Shown here: piece after piece, positions 15,670 to 30,715 of the stretch
Layout of the letters: each line of letters starts with the position of its first letter
How positions within the stretch are numbered: position 1 is the stretch's first letter
Assembly (NCBI RefSeq): GCF_910589235.1
Contig: NW_025813599.1
Span: 62,001 to 126,000 of the forward strand
Direction of reading: 5' to 3'
Length of the DNA: 64,000 bases
From: Vespa crabro
Taxonomy: Eukaryota; Arthropoda; Insecta; Hymenoptera; Vespidae
The notes under the pieces: model-generated
What the model saw: only the letters and a program-made list of their open reading frames with translations
Told to the model about the DNA's origin: nothing
The model's database searches: none
Position numbers and translations under genes: made by a program

Positions 15670-16105
15670 TGGAATCAAAGTTTTTAACATTCTTTCATAT
15701 CGTATATACGATTTTTCGCTCATATACGCGTATCGTCGAAAAACGAAAACTTGAAATCTCGTTCAATTTCAATGATTTTATATTCTATCGATGCAGAATA
15801 AAGAATATAACAAGAATATAACGTTTTTACTATGTTTAAATACGCGTTTTCATATGATAATTGTCGAAAAACGTAATCGACATACGCGAATTTCGGTATA
15901 TGCGAAGATAAAATCGTGAAATCTTTAATAATACTTGTGCCACAGTTAGAAAAATGTTACCAATCGATTCAGAACATTGCATTTCATAAGATCAAACATC
16001 TATTTTATATTGGAATCAAAGTTTTTAACATTCTTTCATATCGTATATACGATTTTTCGCTCATATACGCGTATCGTCGAAAAACGAAAACTTGAAATCT
16101 CGTTC

Positions 16106-17140
16106 GATTTCAATGATTTTATATTCTATCGATGCAGAATAAAGAATATAACAAGAATATAACGTTTTTACTATGTTTAAATACGCGTTTTCATATGATA
16201 ATTGTCGAAAAACCTAATCGACATACGCGAATTTCGGTATATGCGAAGATAAAATCGTGAAATCTTTAATAATACTTGTGCCACAGTTAGAAAAATGTTA
16301 CCAATCGATTCAGAACATTGCATTTCATAAGATCAAACATCTATTCTATATTGGAATCAAAGTTTTTAACATTCTTTCATATCGTATATACGATTTTTCG
16401 CTCATATACGCGTATCGTCGAAAAACGAAAACTTGAAATCTCGTTCAATTTCAATGATTTTATATTCTATCGATGCAGAATAAAGAATATAACAAGAATA
16501 TAACGTTTTTACTATGTTTAAATACGCGTTTTCATATGATAATTGTCGAAAAACGTAATCGACATACGCGAATTTCGGTATATGCGAAGATAAAATCGTG
16601 AAATCTTTAATAATACTTGTGCCATAGTTAGAAAAATGTTACCAATCGATTCAGAACATTGCATTTCATAAGATCAAACATCTATTTTATATTGGAATCA
16701 AAGTTTTTAACATTCTTTCATATCGTATATACGATTTTTCGCTCATATACGCGTATCGTCGAAAAACGAAAACTTGAAATCTCGTTCAATTTCAATGATT
16801 TTATATTCTATCGATGAAGAATAAAGAATATAACAAGAATATAACGTTTTTACTATGTTTAAATACGCGTTTTCATATGATAATTGTCGAAAAACGTAAT
16901 CGACATACGCGAATTTCGGTATATGCGAAGATAAAATCGTGAAATCTTTAATAATACTTGTGCCACAGTTAGAAAAATGTTACCAATCGATTCAGAACAT
17001 TGCATTTCATAAGATCAAACATCTATTTTATATTGGAATCAAAGTTTTTAACATTCTTTCATATCGTATATGCGATTTTTCGCTCATATACGCGTATCGT
17101 CGAAAAACGAAAACTTGAAATCTGGTTCAATTTCAATGAT
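16106..17140. repeat. 12-unit duplication, copy 1
   Basis: The ordered markers are G16106 (TTCGATTTC), C16346 (CTATTCTAT), T16625 (CCATAG), A16817 (GATGAAG), the TATGCG change and G17124 (CTGGTTC). All recur exactly 4,092 bases to the right. A16817 closes the 61-codon frame with TGA. Confidence 0.85.
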
Positions 17141-17531
17141 TTTATATTCTATCGATGCAGAATAAAGAATATAACAAGAATATAACGTTTTTACTATGTT
17201 TAAATACGCGTTTTCATATGATAATTGTCGAAAAACGTAATCGACATACGCGAATTTCGGTATATGCGAAGATAAAATCGTGAAATCTTTAATAATACTT
17301 GTGCCACAGTTAGAAAAATGTTACCAATCGATTCAGAACATTGCATTTCATAAGATCAAACATCTATTTTATATTGGAATCAAAGTTTTTAACATTCTTT
17401 CATATCGTATATACGATTTTTCGCTCATATACGCGTATCGTCGAAAAACGAAAACTTGAAATCTCGTTCAATTTCAATGATTTTATATTCTATCGATGCA
17501 GAATAAAGAATATAACAAGAATATAACGTTT

Positions 17532-20438
17532 CTACTATGTTTAAATACGCGTTTTCATATGATAATTGTCGAAAAACGTAATCGACATACGCGAATTTCG
17601 GTATATGCGAAGATAAAATCGTGAAATCTTTAATAATACTTGTGCCACAGTTAGAAAAATGTTACCAATCGATTCAGAACATTGCATTTCATTAGATCAA
17701 ACATCTATTTTATATTGGAATCAAAGTTTTTAACATTCTTTCATATCGTATATACGATTTTTCGCTCATATACGCGTATCGTCGAAAAACGAAAACTTGA
17801 AATCTCGTTCAATTTCAATGATTTTATATTCTATCGATGCAGAATAAAGAATATAACAAGAATATAACGTTTTTACTATGTTTAAATACGCGTTTTCATA
17901 TGATAATTGTCGAAAAACGTAATCGACATACGCGAATTTCGGTATATGCGAAGATAAAATCGTGAAATCTTTAATAATACTTGTGCCACAGTTAGAAAAA
18001 TGTTACCAATCGATTCAGAACATTGCATTTCATAAGATCAAACATCTATTTTATATTGGAATCAAAGTTTTTAACATTCTTTCATATCGTATATACGATT
18101 TTTCGCTCATATACGCGTATCGTCGAAAAACGAAAACTTGAAATCTCGTTCGATTTCAATGATTTTATATTCTATCGATGCAGAATAAAGAATATAACAA
18201 GAATATAACGTTTTTACTATGTTTAAATACGCGTTTTCATATGATAATTGTCGAAAAACGTAATCGACATACGCGAATTTCGGTATATGCGAAGATAAAA
18301 TCGTGAAATCTTTAATAATACTTGTGCCACAGTTAGAAAAATGTTACCAATCGATTCAGAACATTGCATTTCATAAGATCAAACATCTATTCTATATTGG
18401 AATCAAAGTTTTTAACATTCTTTCATATCGTATATACGATTTTTCGCTCATATACGCGTATCGTCGAAAAACGAAAACTTGAAATCTCGTTCAATTTCAA
18501 TGATTTTATATTCTATCGATGCAGAATAAAGAATATAACAAGAATATAACGTTTCTACTATGTTTAAATACGCGTTTTCATATGATAATTGTCGAAAAAC
18601 GTAATCGACATACGCGAATTTCGGTATATGCGAAGATAAAATCGTGAAATCTTTAATAATACTTGTGCCACAGTTAGAAAAATGTTACCAATCGATTCAG
18701 AACATTGCATTTCATTAGATCAAACATCTATTTTATATTGGAATCAAAGTTTTTAACATTCTTTCATATCGTATATACGATTTTTCGCTCATATACGCGT
18801 ATCGTCGAAAAACGAAAACTTGAAATCTCGTTCAATTTCAATGATTTTATATTCTATCGATGCAGAATAAAGAATATAACAAGAATATAACGTTTTTACT
18901 ATGTTTAAATACGCGTTTTCATATGATAATTGTCGAAAAACGTAATCGACATACGCGAATTTCGGTATATGCGAAGATAAAATCGTGAAATCTTTAATAA
19001 TACTTGTGCCACAGTTAGAAAAATGTTACCAATCGATTCAGAACATTGCATTTCATAAGATCAAACATCTATTTTATATTGGAATCAAAGTTTTTAACAT
19101 TCTTTCATATCGTATATACGATTTTTCGCTCATATACGCGTATCGTCGAAAAACGAAAACTTGAAATCTCGTTCGATTTCAATGATTTTATATTCTATCG
19201 ATGCAGAATAAAGAATATAACAAGAATATAACGTTTTTACTATGTTTAAATACGCGTTTTCATATGATAATTGTCGAAAAACGTAATCGACATACGCGAA
19301 TTTCGGTATATGCGAAGATAAAATCGTGAAATCTTTAATAATACTTGTGCCACAGTTAGAAAAATGTTACCAATCGATTCAGAACATTGCATTTCATAAG
19401 ATCAAACATCTATTCTATATTGGAATCAAAGTTTTTAACATTCTTTCATATCGTATATACGATTTTTCGCTCATATACGCGTATCGTCGAAAAACGAAAA
19501 CTTGAAATCTCGTTCAATTTCAATGATTTTATATTCTATCGATGCAGAATAAAGAATATAACAAGAATATAACGTTTTTACTATGTTTAAATACGCGTTT
19601 TCATATGATAATTGTCGAAAAACGTAATCGACATACGCGAATTTCGGTATATGCGAAGATAAAATCGTGAAATCTTTAATAATACTTGTGCCATAGTTAG
19701 AAAAATGTTACCAATCGATTCAGAACATTGCATTTCATAAGATCAAACATCTATTTTATATTGGAATCAAAGTTTTTAACATTCTTTCATATCGTATATA
19801 CGATTTTTCGCTCATATACGCGTATCGTCGAAAAACGAAAACTTGAAATCTCGTTCAATTTCAATGATTTTATATTCTATCGATGCAGAATAAAGAATAT
19901 AACAAGAATATAACGTTTTTACTATGTTTAAATACGCGTTTTCATATGATAATTGTCGAAAAACGTAATCGACATACGCGAATTTCGGTATATGCGAAGA
20001 TAAAATCGTGAAATCTTTAATAATACTTGTGCCACAGTTAGAAAAATGTTACCAATCGATTCAGAACATTGCATTTCATAAGATCAAACATCTATTTTAT
20101 ATTGGAATCAAAGTTTTTAACATTCTTTCATATCGTATATACGATTTTTCGCTCATATACGCGTATCGTCGAAAAACGAAAACTTGAAATCTCGTTCGAT
20201 TTCAATGATTTTATATTCTATCGATGCAGAATAAAGAATATAACAAGAATATAACGTTTTTACTATGTTTAAATACGCGTTTTCATATGATAATTGTCGA
20301 AAAACGTAATCGACATACGCGAATTTCGGTATATGCGAAGATAAAATCGTGAAATCTTTAATAATACTTGTGCCACAGTTAGAAAAATGTTACCAATCGA
20401 TTCAGAACATTGCATTTCATAAGATCAAACATCTATTC
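17532..20438. repeat. 3-unit higher-order repeat (1,023 bp), about three copies
   Basis: The markers repeat every 1,023 bases: TTTCTAC at 17532 and 18555, CATTAGATC at 17693 and 18716, TTCGATTTC at 18152, 19175 and 20198, CTATTCTAT at 18392, 19415 and 20438, and CCATAG at 19694 and 20717. The earlier TTCGATTTC/CTATTCTAT pair at 16106/16346 is six units before 18152/18392, so it is in the same 3-unit phase. This is the clearest short higher-order repeat in the window. Confidence 0.85.
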
Positions 20439-21232
20439 TATATTGGAATCAAAGTTTTTAACATTCTTTCATATCGTATATACGATTTTTCGCTCATATA
20501 CGCGTATCGTCGAAAAACGAAAACTTGAAATCTCGTTCAATTTCAATGATTTTATATTCTATCGATGCAGAATAAAGAATATAACAAGAATATAACGTTT
20601 TTACTATGTTTAAATACGCGTTTTCATATGATAATTGTCGAAAAACGTAATCGACATACGCGAATTTCGGTATATGCGAAGATAAAATCGTGAAATCTTT
20701 AATAATACTTGTGCCATAGTTAGAAAAATGTTACCAATCGATTCAGAACATTGCATTTCATAAGATCAAACATCTATTTTATATTGGAATCAAAGTTTTT
20801 AACATTCTTTCATATCGTATATACGATTTTTCGCTCATATACGCGTATCGTCGAAAAACGAAAACTTGAAATCTCGTTCAATTTCAATGATTTTATATTC
20901 TATCGATGAAGAATAAAGAATATAACAAGAATATAACGTTTTTACTATGTTTAAATACGCGTTTTCATATGATAATTGTCGAAAAACGTAATCGACATAC
21001 GCGAATTTCGGTATATGCGAAGATAAAATCGTGAAATCTTTAATAATACTTGTGCCACAGTTAGAAAAATGTTACCAATCGATTCAGAACATTGCATTTC
21101 ATAAGATCAAACATCTATTTTATATTGGAATCAAAGTTTTTAACATTCTTTCATATCGTATATGCGATTTTTCGCTCATATACGCGTATCGTCGAAAAAC
21201 GAAAACTTGAAATCTGGTTCAATTTCAATGAT
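20198..21232. repeat. 12-unit duplication, copy 2
   Basis: The markers at 20198, 20438, 20717, 20909 and 21216 match those at 16106-17124 at a constant 4,092 bases. The tract overlaps the end of the 3-unit repeat, so the two kinds of duplication are nested. Confidence 0.85.
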
Positions 21233-22249
21233 TTTATATTCTATCGATGCAGAATAAAGAATATAACAAGAATATAACGTTTTTACTATGTTTAAATACG
21301 CGTTTTCATATGATAATTGTCGAAAAACGTAATCGACATACGCGAATTTCGGTATATGCGAAGATAAAATCGTGAAATCTTTAATAATACTTGTGCCACA
21401 GTTAGAAAAATGTTACCAATCGATTCAGAACATTGCATTTCATAAGATCAAACATCTATTTTATATTGGAATCAAAGTTTTTAACATTCTTTCATATCGT
21501 ATATACGATTTTTCGCTCATATACGCGTATCGTCGAAAAACGAAAACTTGAAATCTCGTTCAATTTCAATGATTTTATATTCTATCGATGCAGAATAAAG
21601 AATATAACAAGAATATAACGTTTTTACTATGTTTAAATACGCGTTTTCATATGATAATTGTCGAAAAACGTAATCGACATACGCGAATTTCGGTATATGC
21701 GAAGATAAAATCGTGAAATCTTTAATAATACTTGTGCCACAGTTAGAAAAATGTTACCAATCGATTCAGAACATTGCATTTCATAAGATCAAACATCTAT
21801 TTTATATTGGAATCAAAGTTTTTAACATTCTTTCATATCGTATATACGATTTTTCGCTCATATACGCGTATCGTCGAAAAACGAAAACTTGAAATCTCGT
21901 TCAATTTCAATGATTTTATATTCTATCGATGCAGAATAAAGAATATAACAAGAATATAACGTTTTTACTATGTTTAAATACGCGTTTTCATATGATAATT
22001 GTCGAAAAACGTAATCGACATACGCGAATTTCGGTATATGCGAAGATAAAATCGTGAAATCTTTAATAATACTTGTGCCACAGTTAGAAAAATGTTACCA
22101 ATCGATTCAGAACATTGCATTTCATAAGATCAAACATCTATTTTATATTGGAATCAAAGTTTTTAACATTCTTTCATATCGTATATACGATTTTTCGCTC
22201 ATATACGCGTATCGTCGAAAAACGAAAACTTGAAATCTCGTTCAATTTC

Positions 22250-25020
22250 AATGATTTTAAATTCTATCGATGCAGAATAAAGAATATAACAAGAATATAA
22301 CGTTTTTACTATGTTTAAATACGCGTTTTCATATGATAATTGTCGAAAAACGTAATCGACATACGCGAATTTCGGTATATGCGAAGATAAAATCGTGAAA
22401 TCTTTAATAATACTTGTGCCACAGTTAGAAAAATGTTACCAATCGATTCAGAACATTGCATTTCATAAGATCAAACATCTATTTTATATTGGAATCAAAG
22501 TTTTTAACGTTCTTTCATATCGTATATACGATTTTTCGCTCATATTCGCGTATCGTCGAAAAACGAAAACTTGAAATCTCGTTCAATTTCAATGATTTTA
22601 TATTCTATCGATGCAGAATAAAGATTATAACAAGAATAAAACGTTTTTACTATGTTTAAATACGCGTTTTCATATGATAATTGTCGAAAAACGTAATCGA
22701 CATACGCGAATTTCGGTATATGCGAAGATAAAATCGTGAAATCTTTAATAATACTTGTGCCACAGTTAGAAAAATGTTACCAATCGATTCAGAACATTGC
22801 ATTTCATAAGATCAAACATCTATTTTATATTGGAATCAAAGTTTTTAACATTCTTTCATATCGTATATACGATTTTTCGCTCATATACGCGTATCGTCGA
22901 AAAACGAAAACTTGAAATCTCGTTCAATTTCAATGATTTTATATTCTATCGATGCAGAATAAAGAATATAACAAGAATATAACGTTTTTACTATGTTTAA
23001 ATACGCGTTTTCATATGATAATTGTCGAAAAACGTAATCGACATACGCGAATTTCGGTATATGCGAAGATAAAATCGTGAAATCTTTAATAATACTTGTG
23101 CCACAGTTAGAAAAAAGTTACCAATCGATTCAGAACATTGCATTTCATAAGATCAAACATCTATTTTATATTGGAATCAAAGTTTTTAACATTCTTTCAT
23201 ATCGTATATACGATTTTTCGCTCATATACGCGTATCGTCGAAAAACGAAAACTTGAAATCTCGTTCAATTTCATTGATTTTATATTCTATCGATGCAGAA
23301 TAAAGAATATAACAAGAATATAACGTTTTTACTATGTTTAAATACGCGTTTTCATATGATAATTGTCGAAAAACGTAATCGACATACGCGAATTTCGGTA
23401 TATGCGAAGATAAAATCGTGAAATCTTTAATAATACTTGTGCCACAGTTAGAAAAATGTTACCAATCGATTCAGAACATTGCATTTCATAAGATCAAACA
23501 TCTATTTTATATTGGAATCAAAGTTTTTAACATTCTTTCATATCGTATATACGATTTTTCGCTCATATACGCGTATCGTCGAAAAACGAAAAGTTGAAAT
23601 CTCGTTCAATTTCAATGATTTTATATTCTATCGATGCAGAATAAAGAATATAACAAGAATATAACGTTTTTACTATGTTTAAATACGCGTTTTCATATGA
23701 TAATTGTCGAAAAACGTAATCGACATACGCGAATTTCGGTATATGCGAAGATAAAATCGTGAAATCTTTAATAAAACTTGTGCCACAGTTAGAAAAATGT
23801 TACCAATCGATTCAGAACATTGCATTTCATAAGATCAAACATTTATTTTATATTGGAATCAAAGTTTTTAACATTCTTTCATATCGTATATACGATTTTT
23901 CGCTCATATACGCGTATCGTCGAAAAACGAAAACTTGAAATCTCGTTCAATTTCAATGATTTTATATTCTATCGATGCAGAATAAAGAATAAAACAAGAA
24001 TATAACGTTTTTACTATGTTTAAATACGCGTTTTCATATGATAATTGTCGAAAAACGTAATCGACATACGCGAATTTCGGTATATGCGAAGATAAAATCG
24101 TGAAATCTTTAATAATACTTGTGCCACAGTTAGAAAAATGTTACCAATCGATTCAGAACATTGCATTTCATAAGATCAAACATCTATTTTATATTGGAAT
24201 CAAAGTTTTTAACATTCTTTCATATCGTATATACGATTTTTCGCTCATATTCGCGTATCGTCGAAAAACGAAAACTTGAAATCTCGTTCAATTTCAATGA
24301 TTTTATATTCTATCGATGCAGAATAAAGAATATAACAAGAATATAACGTTTTTACTATGTTTAAATACGCGTTTTCATATGATAATTGTCGAAAAACGTA
24401 ATCGACATACGCGAATTTCGGTATATGCGAAGATAAAATCGTGAAATCTTTAATAATACTTGTGCCATAGTTAGAAAAATGTTACCAATCGATTCAGAAC
24501 ATTGCATTTCATAAGATCAAACATCTATTTTATATTGGAATCAAAGTTTTTAACATTCTTTCATATCGTATATACGATTTTTAGCTCATATACGCGTATC
24601 GTCGAAAAACGAAAACTTGAAATCTCGTTCAATTTCAATGATTTTATATTCTATCGATGAAGAATAAAGAATATAACAAGAATATAACGTTTTTACTATG
24701 TTTAAATACGCGTTTTCATATGATAATTGTCGAAAAACGTAATCGACATACGCGAATTTCGGTATATGCGAAGATAAAATCGTGAAATCTTTAATAATAC
24801 TTGTGCCACAGTTAGAAAAATGTTACCAATCGATTCAGAACATTGCATTTCATAAGATCAAACATCTATTTTATATTGGAATCAAAGTTTTTAACATTCT
24901 TTCATATCGTATATGCGATTTTTCGCTCATATACGCGTATCGTCGAAAAACGAAAACTTGAAATCTGGTTCAATTTCAATGATTTTATATTCTATCGATG
25001 CAGAATAAAGAATATAACAA
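22250..25020. repeat. 16-unit-spaced duplication, copy 1
   Basis: Many markers here recur 5,459 or 5,460 bases to the right: A22260, G22509, T22546, the AAAGATTATAAC and AATAAAACG changes, A23116, G23593, ATAAAACTT near 23776, ATTTATTTTA near 23843, AATAAAACAAG near 23992, T24251, T24468, A24660, then TATGCG and CTGGTTC in the next unit. Changes private to this copy include TTCATTGATT near 23274 and TTAGCTC near 24583. Confidence 0.9.
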
Positions 25021-25371
25021 GAATATAACGTTTTTACTATGTTTAAATACGCGTTTTCATATGATAATTGTCGAAAAACGTAATCGACATACGAGAATTT
25101 CGGTATATGCGAAGATAAAATCGTGAAATCTTTAATAATACTTGTGCCACAGTTAGAAAAATGTTACCAATCGATTCAGAACATTGCATTTCATAAGATC
25201 AAACATCTATTTTATATTGGAATCAAAGTTTTTAACATTCTTTCATATCGTATATATGATTTTTCGCTCATATACGCGTATCGTCGAAAAACGAAAACTT
25301 GAAATCTCGTTCAATTTCAATGATTTTATATTCTATCGATGCAGAATAAAGAATATGACAAGAATATAACG

Positions 25372-25377
25372 TTTTTT
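25372..25377. repeat. T5 to T6 run insertion
   Basis: One extra T in the ACGTTTTT run, private to this unit. Confidence 0.88.
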
Positions 25378-26807
25378 ACTATGTTTAAATACGCGTTTTC
25401 ATATGATAATTGTCGAAAAACGTAATCGACATACGCGAATTTCGGTATATGCGAAGATAAAATCGTGAAATCTTTAATAATACTTGTGCCACAGTTAGAA
25501 AAATGTTACCAATCGATTCAGAACATTGCATTTCATAAGATCAAACATCTATTTTATATTGGAATCAAAGTTTTTAACATTCTTTCATATCGTATATACG
25601 ATTTTTCGCTCATATACGCGTATCGTCGAAAAACGAAAACTTGAAATCTCGTTCAATTTCAATGATTTTATATTCTATCGATGCAGAATAAAGAATATAA
25701 CAAGAATATAACGTTTTTACTATGTTTAAATACGCGTTTTCATATGATAATTGTCGAAAAACGTAATCGACATACGCGAATTTCGGTATATGCGAAGATA
25801 AAATCGTGAAATCTTTAATAATACTTGTGCCACAGTTAGAAAAATGTTACCAATCGATTCAGAACATTGCATTTCATAAGATCAAACATCTATTCTATAT
25901 TGGAATCAAAGTTTTTAACATTCTTTCATATCGTATATACGATTTTTCGCTCATATACGCGTATCGTCGAAAAACGAAAACTTGAAATCTCGTTCAATTT
26001 CAATGATTTTATATTCTATCGATGCAGAATAAAGAATATAACAAGAATATAACGTTTTTACTATGTTTAAATACGCGTTTTCATATGATAATTGTCGAAA
26101 AACGTAATCGACATACGCGAATTTCGGTATATGCGAAGATAAAATCGTGAAATCTTTAATAATACTTGTGCCATAGTTAGAAAAATGTTACCAATCGATT
26201 CAGAACATTGCATTTCATAAGATCAAACATCTATTTTATATTGGAATCAAAGTTTTTAACATTCTTTCATATCGTATATACGATTTTTCGCTCATATACG
26301 CGTATCGTCGAAAAACGAAAACTTGAAATCTCGTTCAATTTCAATGATTTTATATTCTATCGATGAAGAATAAAGAATATAACAAGAATATAACGTTTTT
26401 ACTATGTTTAAATACGCGTTTTCATATGATAATTGTCGAAAAACGTAATCGACATACGCGAATTTCGGTATATGCGAAGATAAAATCGTGAAATCTTTAA
26501 TAATACTTGTGCCACAGTTAGAAAAATGTTACCAATCGATTCAGAACATTGCATTTCATAAGATCAAACATCTATTTTATATTGGAATCAAAGTTTTTAA
26601 CATTCTTTCATATCGTATATACGATTTTTCGCTCATATACGCGTATCGTCGAAAAACGAAAACTTGAAATCTCGTTCAATTTCAATGATTTTATATTCTA
26701 TCGATGCAGAATAAAGAATATAACAAGAATATAACGTTTTTACTATGTTTAAATACGCGTTTTCATATGATAATTGTCGAAAAACGTAATCGACATACGC
26801 GAATTTC

Positions 26808-26810
26808 GGG
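26808..26810. repeat. GG to GGG insertion
   Basis: TTCGGTAT becomes TTCGGGTAT. The shift makes 79- and 87-codon frames on the two strands that exist nowhere else in the array. Confidence 0.88.
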
Positions 26811-26935
26811 TATATGCGAAGATAAAATCGTGAAATCTTTAATAATACTTGTGCCACAGTTAGAAAAATGTTACCAATCGATTCAGAACATTGCATTTCA
26901 TAAGATCAAACATCTATTTTATATTGGAATCAAAG

Positions 26936-26941
26936 TTTTTT
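26936..26941. repeat. T5 to T6 run insertion
   Basis: One extra T follows TCAAAG, 128 bases after the GGG insertion in a neighbouring monomer. Confidence 0.88.
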
Positions 26942-27709
26942 AACATTCTTTCATATCGTATATACGATTTTTCGCTCATATACGCGTATCGTCGAAAAAC
27001 GAAAACTTGAAATCTCGTTCAATTTCAATGATTTTATATTCTATCGATGCAGAATAAAGAATATAACAAGAATATAACGTTTTTACTATGTTTAAATACG
27101 CGTTTTCATATGATAATTGTCGAAAAACGTAATCGACATACGCGAATTTCGGTATATGCGAAGATAAAATCGTGAAATCTTTAATAATACTTGTGCCACA
27201 GTTAGAAAAATGTTACCAATCGATTCAGAACATTGCATTTCATAAGATCAAACATCTATTTTATATTGGAATCAAAGTTTTTAACATTCTTTCATATCGT
27301 ATATACGATTTTTCGCTCATATACGCGTATCGTCGAAAAACGAAAACTTGAAATCTCGTTCAATTTCAATGATTTTATATTCTATCGATGCAGAATAAAG
27401 AATATAACAAGAATATAACGTTTTTACTATGTTTAAATACGCGTTTTCATATGATAATTGTCGAAAAACGTAATCGACATACGCGAATTTCGGTATATGC
27501 GAAGATAAAATCGTGAAATCTTTAATAATACTTGTGCCACAGTTAGAAAAATGTTACCAATCGATTCAGAACATTGCATTTCATAAGATCAAACATCTAT
27601 TTTATATTGGAATCAAAGTTTTTAACATTCTTTCATATCGTATATACGATTTTTCGCTCATATACGCGTATCGTCGAAAAACGAAAACTTGAAATCTCGT
27701 TCAATTTCA

Positions 27710-30480
27710 ATGATTTTAAATTCTATCGATGCAGAATAAAGAATATAACAAGAATATAACGTTTTTACTATGTTTAAATACGCGTTTTCATATGATAATT
27801 GTCGAAAAACGTAATCGACATACGCGAATTTCGGTATATGCGAAGATAAAATCGTGAAATCTTTAATAATACTTGTGCCACAGTTAGAAAAATGTTACCA
27901 ATCGATTCAGAACATTGCATTTCATAAGATCAAACATCTATTTTATATTGGAATCAAAGTTTTTAACGTTCTTTCATATCGTATATACGATTTTTCGCTC
28001 ATATTCGCGTATCGTCGAAAAACGAAAACTTGAAATCTCGTTCAATTTCAATGATTTTATATTCTATCGATGCAGAATAAAGATTATAACAAGAATAAAA
28101 CGTTTTTACTATGTTTAAATACGCGTTTTCATATGATAATTGTCGAAAAACGTAATCGACATACGCGAATTTCGGTATATGCGAAGATAAAATCGTGAAA
28201 TCTTTAATAATACTTGTGCCACAGTTAGAAAAATGTTACCAATCGATTCAGAACATTGCATTTCATAAGATCAAACATCTATTTTATATTGGAATCAAAG
28301 TTTTTAACATTCTTTCATATCGTATATACGATTTTTCGCTCATATACGCGTATCGTCGAAAAACGAAAACTTGAAATCTCGTTCAATTTCAATGATTTTA
28401 TATTCTATCGATGCAGAATAAAGAATATAACAAGAATATAACGTTTTTACTATGTTTAAATACGCGTTTTCATATGATAATTGTCGAAAAACGTAATCGA
28501 CATACGCGAATTTCGGTATATGCGAAGATAAAATCGTGAAATCTTTAATAATACTTGTGCCACAGTTAGAAAAAAGTTACCAATCGATTCAGAACATTGC
28601 ATTTCATAAGATCAAACATCTATTTTATATTGGAATCAAAGTTTTTAACATTCTTTCATATCGTATATACGATTTTTCGCTCATATACGCGTATCGTCGA
28701 AAAACGAAAACTTGAAATCTCGTTCAATTTCAATGATTTTATATTCTATCGATGCAGAATAAAGAATATAACAAGAATATAACGTTTTTACTATGTTTAA
28801 ATACGCGTTTTCATATGATAATTGTCGAAAAAACGTAATCGACATACGCGAATTTCGGTATATGCGAAGATAAAATCGTGAAATCTTTAATAATACTTGT
28901 GCCACAGTTAGAAAAATGTTACCAATCGATTCAGAACATTGCATTTCATAAGATCAAACATCTATTTTATATTGGAATCAAAGTTTTTAACATTCTTTCA
29001 TATCGTATATACGATTTTTCGCTCATATACGCGTATCGTCGAAAAACGAAAAGTTGAAATCTCGTTCAATTTCAATGATTTTATATTCTATCGATGCAGA
29101 ATAAAGAATATAACAAGAATATAACGTTTTTACTATGTTTAAATACGCGTTTTCATATGATAATTGTCGAAAAACGTAATCGACATACGCGAATTTCGGT
29201 ATATGCGAAGATAAAATCGTGAAATCTTTAATAAAACTTGTGCCACAGTTAGAAAAATGTTACCAATCGATTCAGAACATTGCATTTCATAAGATCAAAC
29301 ATTTATTTTATATTGGAATCAAAGTTTTTAACATTCTTTCATATCGTATATACGATTTTTCGCTCATATACGCGTATCGTCGAAAAACGAAAACTTGAAA
29401 TCTCGTTCAATTTCAATGATTTTATATTCTATCGATGCAGAATAAAGAATAAAACAAGAATATAACGTTTTTACTATGTTTAAATACGCGTTTTCATATG
29501 ATAATTGTCGAAAAACGTAATCGACATACGCGAATTTCGGTATATGCGAAGATAAAATCGTGAAATCTTTAATAATACTTGTGCCACAGTTAGAAAAATG
29601 TTACCAATCGATTCAGAACATTGCATTTCATAAGATCAAACATCTATTTTATATTGGAATCAAAGTTTTTAACATTCTTTCATATCGTATATACGATTTT
29701 TCGCTCATATTCGCGTATCGTCGAAAAACGAAAACTTGAAATCTCGTTCAATTTCAATGATTTTATATTCTATCGATGCAGAATAAAGAATATAACAAGA
29801 ATATAACGTTTTTACTATGTTTAAATACGCGTTTTCATATGATAATTGTCGAAAAACGTAATCGACATACGCGAATTTCGGTATATGCGAAGATAAAATC
29901 GTGAAATCTTTAATAATACTTGTGCCATAGTTAGAAAAATGTTACCAATCGATTCAGAACATTGCATTTCATAAGATCAAACATCTATTTTATATTGGAA
30001 TCAAAGTTTTTAACATTCTTTCATATCGTATATACGATTTTTCGCTCATATACGCGTATCGTCGAAAAACGAAAACTTGAAATCTCGTTCAATTTCAATG
30101 ATTTTATATTCTATCGATGAAGAATAAAGAATATAACAAGAATATAACGTTTTTACTATGTTTAAATACGCGTTTTCATATGATAATTGTCGAAAAACGT
30201 AATCGACATACGCGAATTTCGGTATATGCGAAGATAAAATCGTGAAATCTTTAATAATACTTGTGCCACAGTTAGAAAAATGTTACCAATCGATTCAGAA
30301 CATTGCATTTCATAAGATCAAACATCTATTTTATATTGGAATCAAAGTTTTTAACATTCTTTCATATCGTATATGCGATTTTTCGCTCATATACGCGTAT
30401 CGTCGAAAAACGAAAACTTGAAATCTGGTTCAATTTCAATGATTTTATATTCTATCGATGCAGAATAAAGAATATAACAA
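27710..30480. repeat. 16-unit-spaced duplication, copy 2
   Basis: The markers at 27719, 27968, 28005, 28575, 29053, 29711, 29928 and 30120 match copy 1 in order. The offset rises from 5,459 to 5,460 at the extra A in the run at 28828-28833, which copy 1 lacks. Sharing stops near 30.5 kb, where this side has a second TATGCG/CTGGTTC unit. Confidence 0.9.
28828..28833. repeat. A5 to A6 run insertion
   Basis: One extra A follows ATTGTCG. It is absent from the matching unit of the duplicate near 23.37 kb. Confidence 0.88.
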
Positions 30481-30715
30481 GAATATAACGTTTTTACTAT
30501 GTTTAAATACGCGTTTTCATATGATAATTGTCGAAAAACGTAATCGACATACGCGAATTTCGGTATATGCGAAGATAAAATCGTGAAATCTTTAATAATA
30601 CTTGTGCCACAGTTAGAAAAATGTTACCAATCGATTCAGAACATTGCATTTCATAAGATCAAACATCTATTTTATATTGGAATCAAAGTTTTTAACATTC
30701 TTTCATATCGTATAT

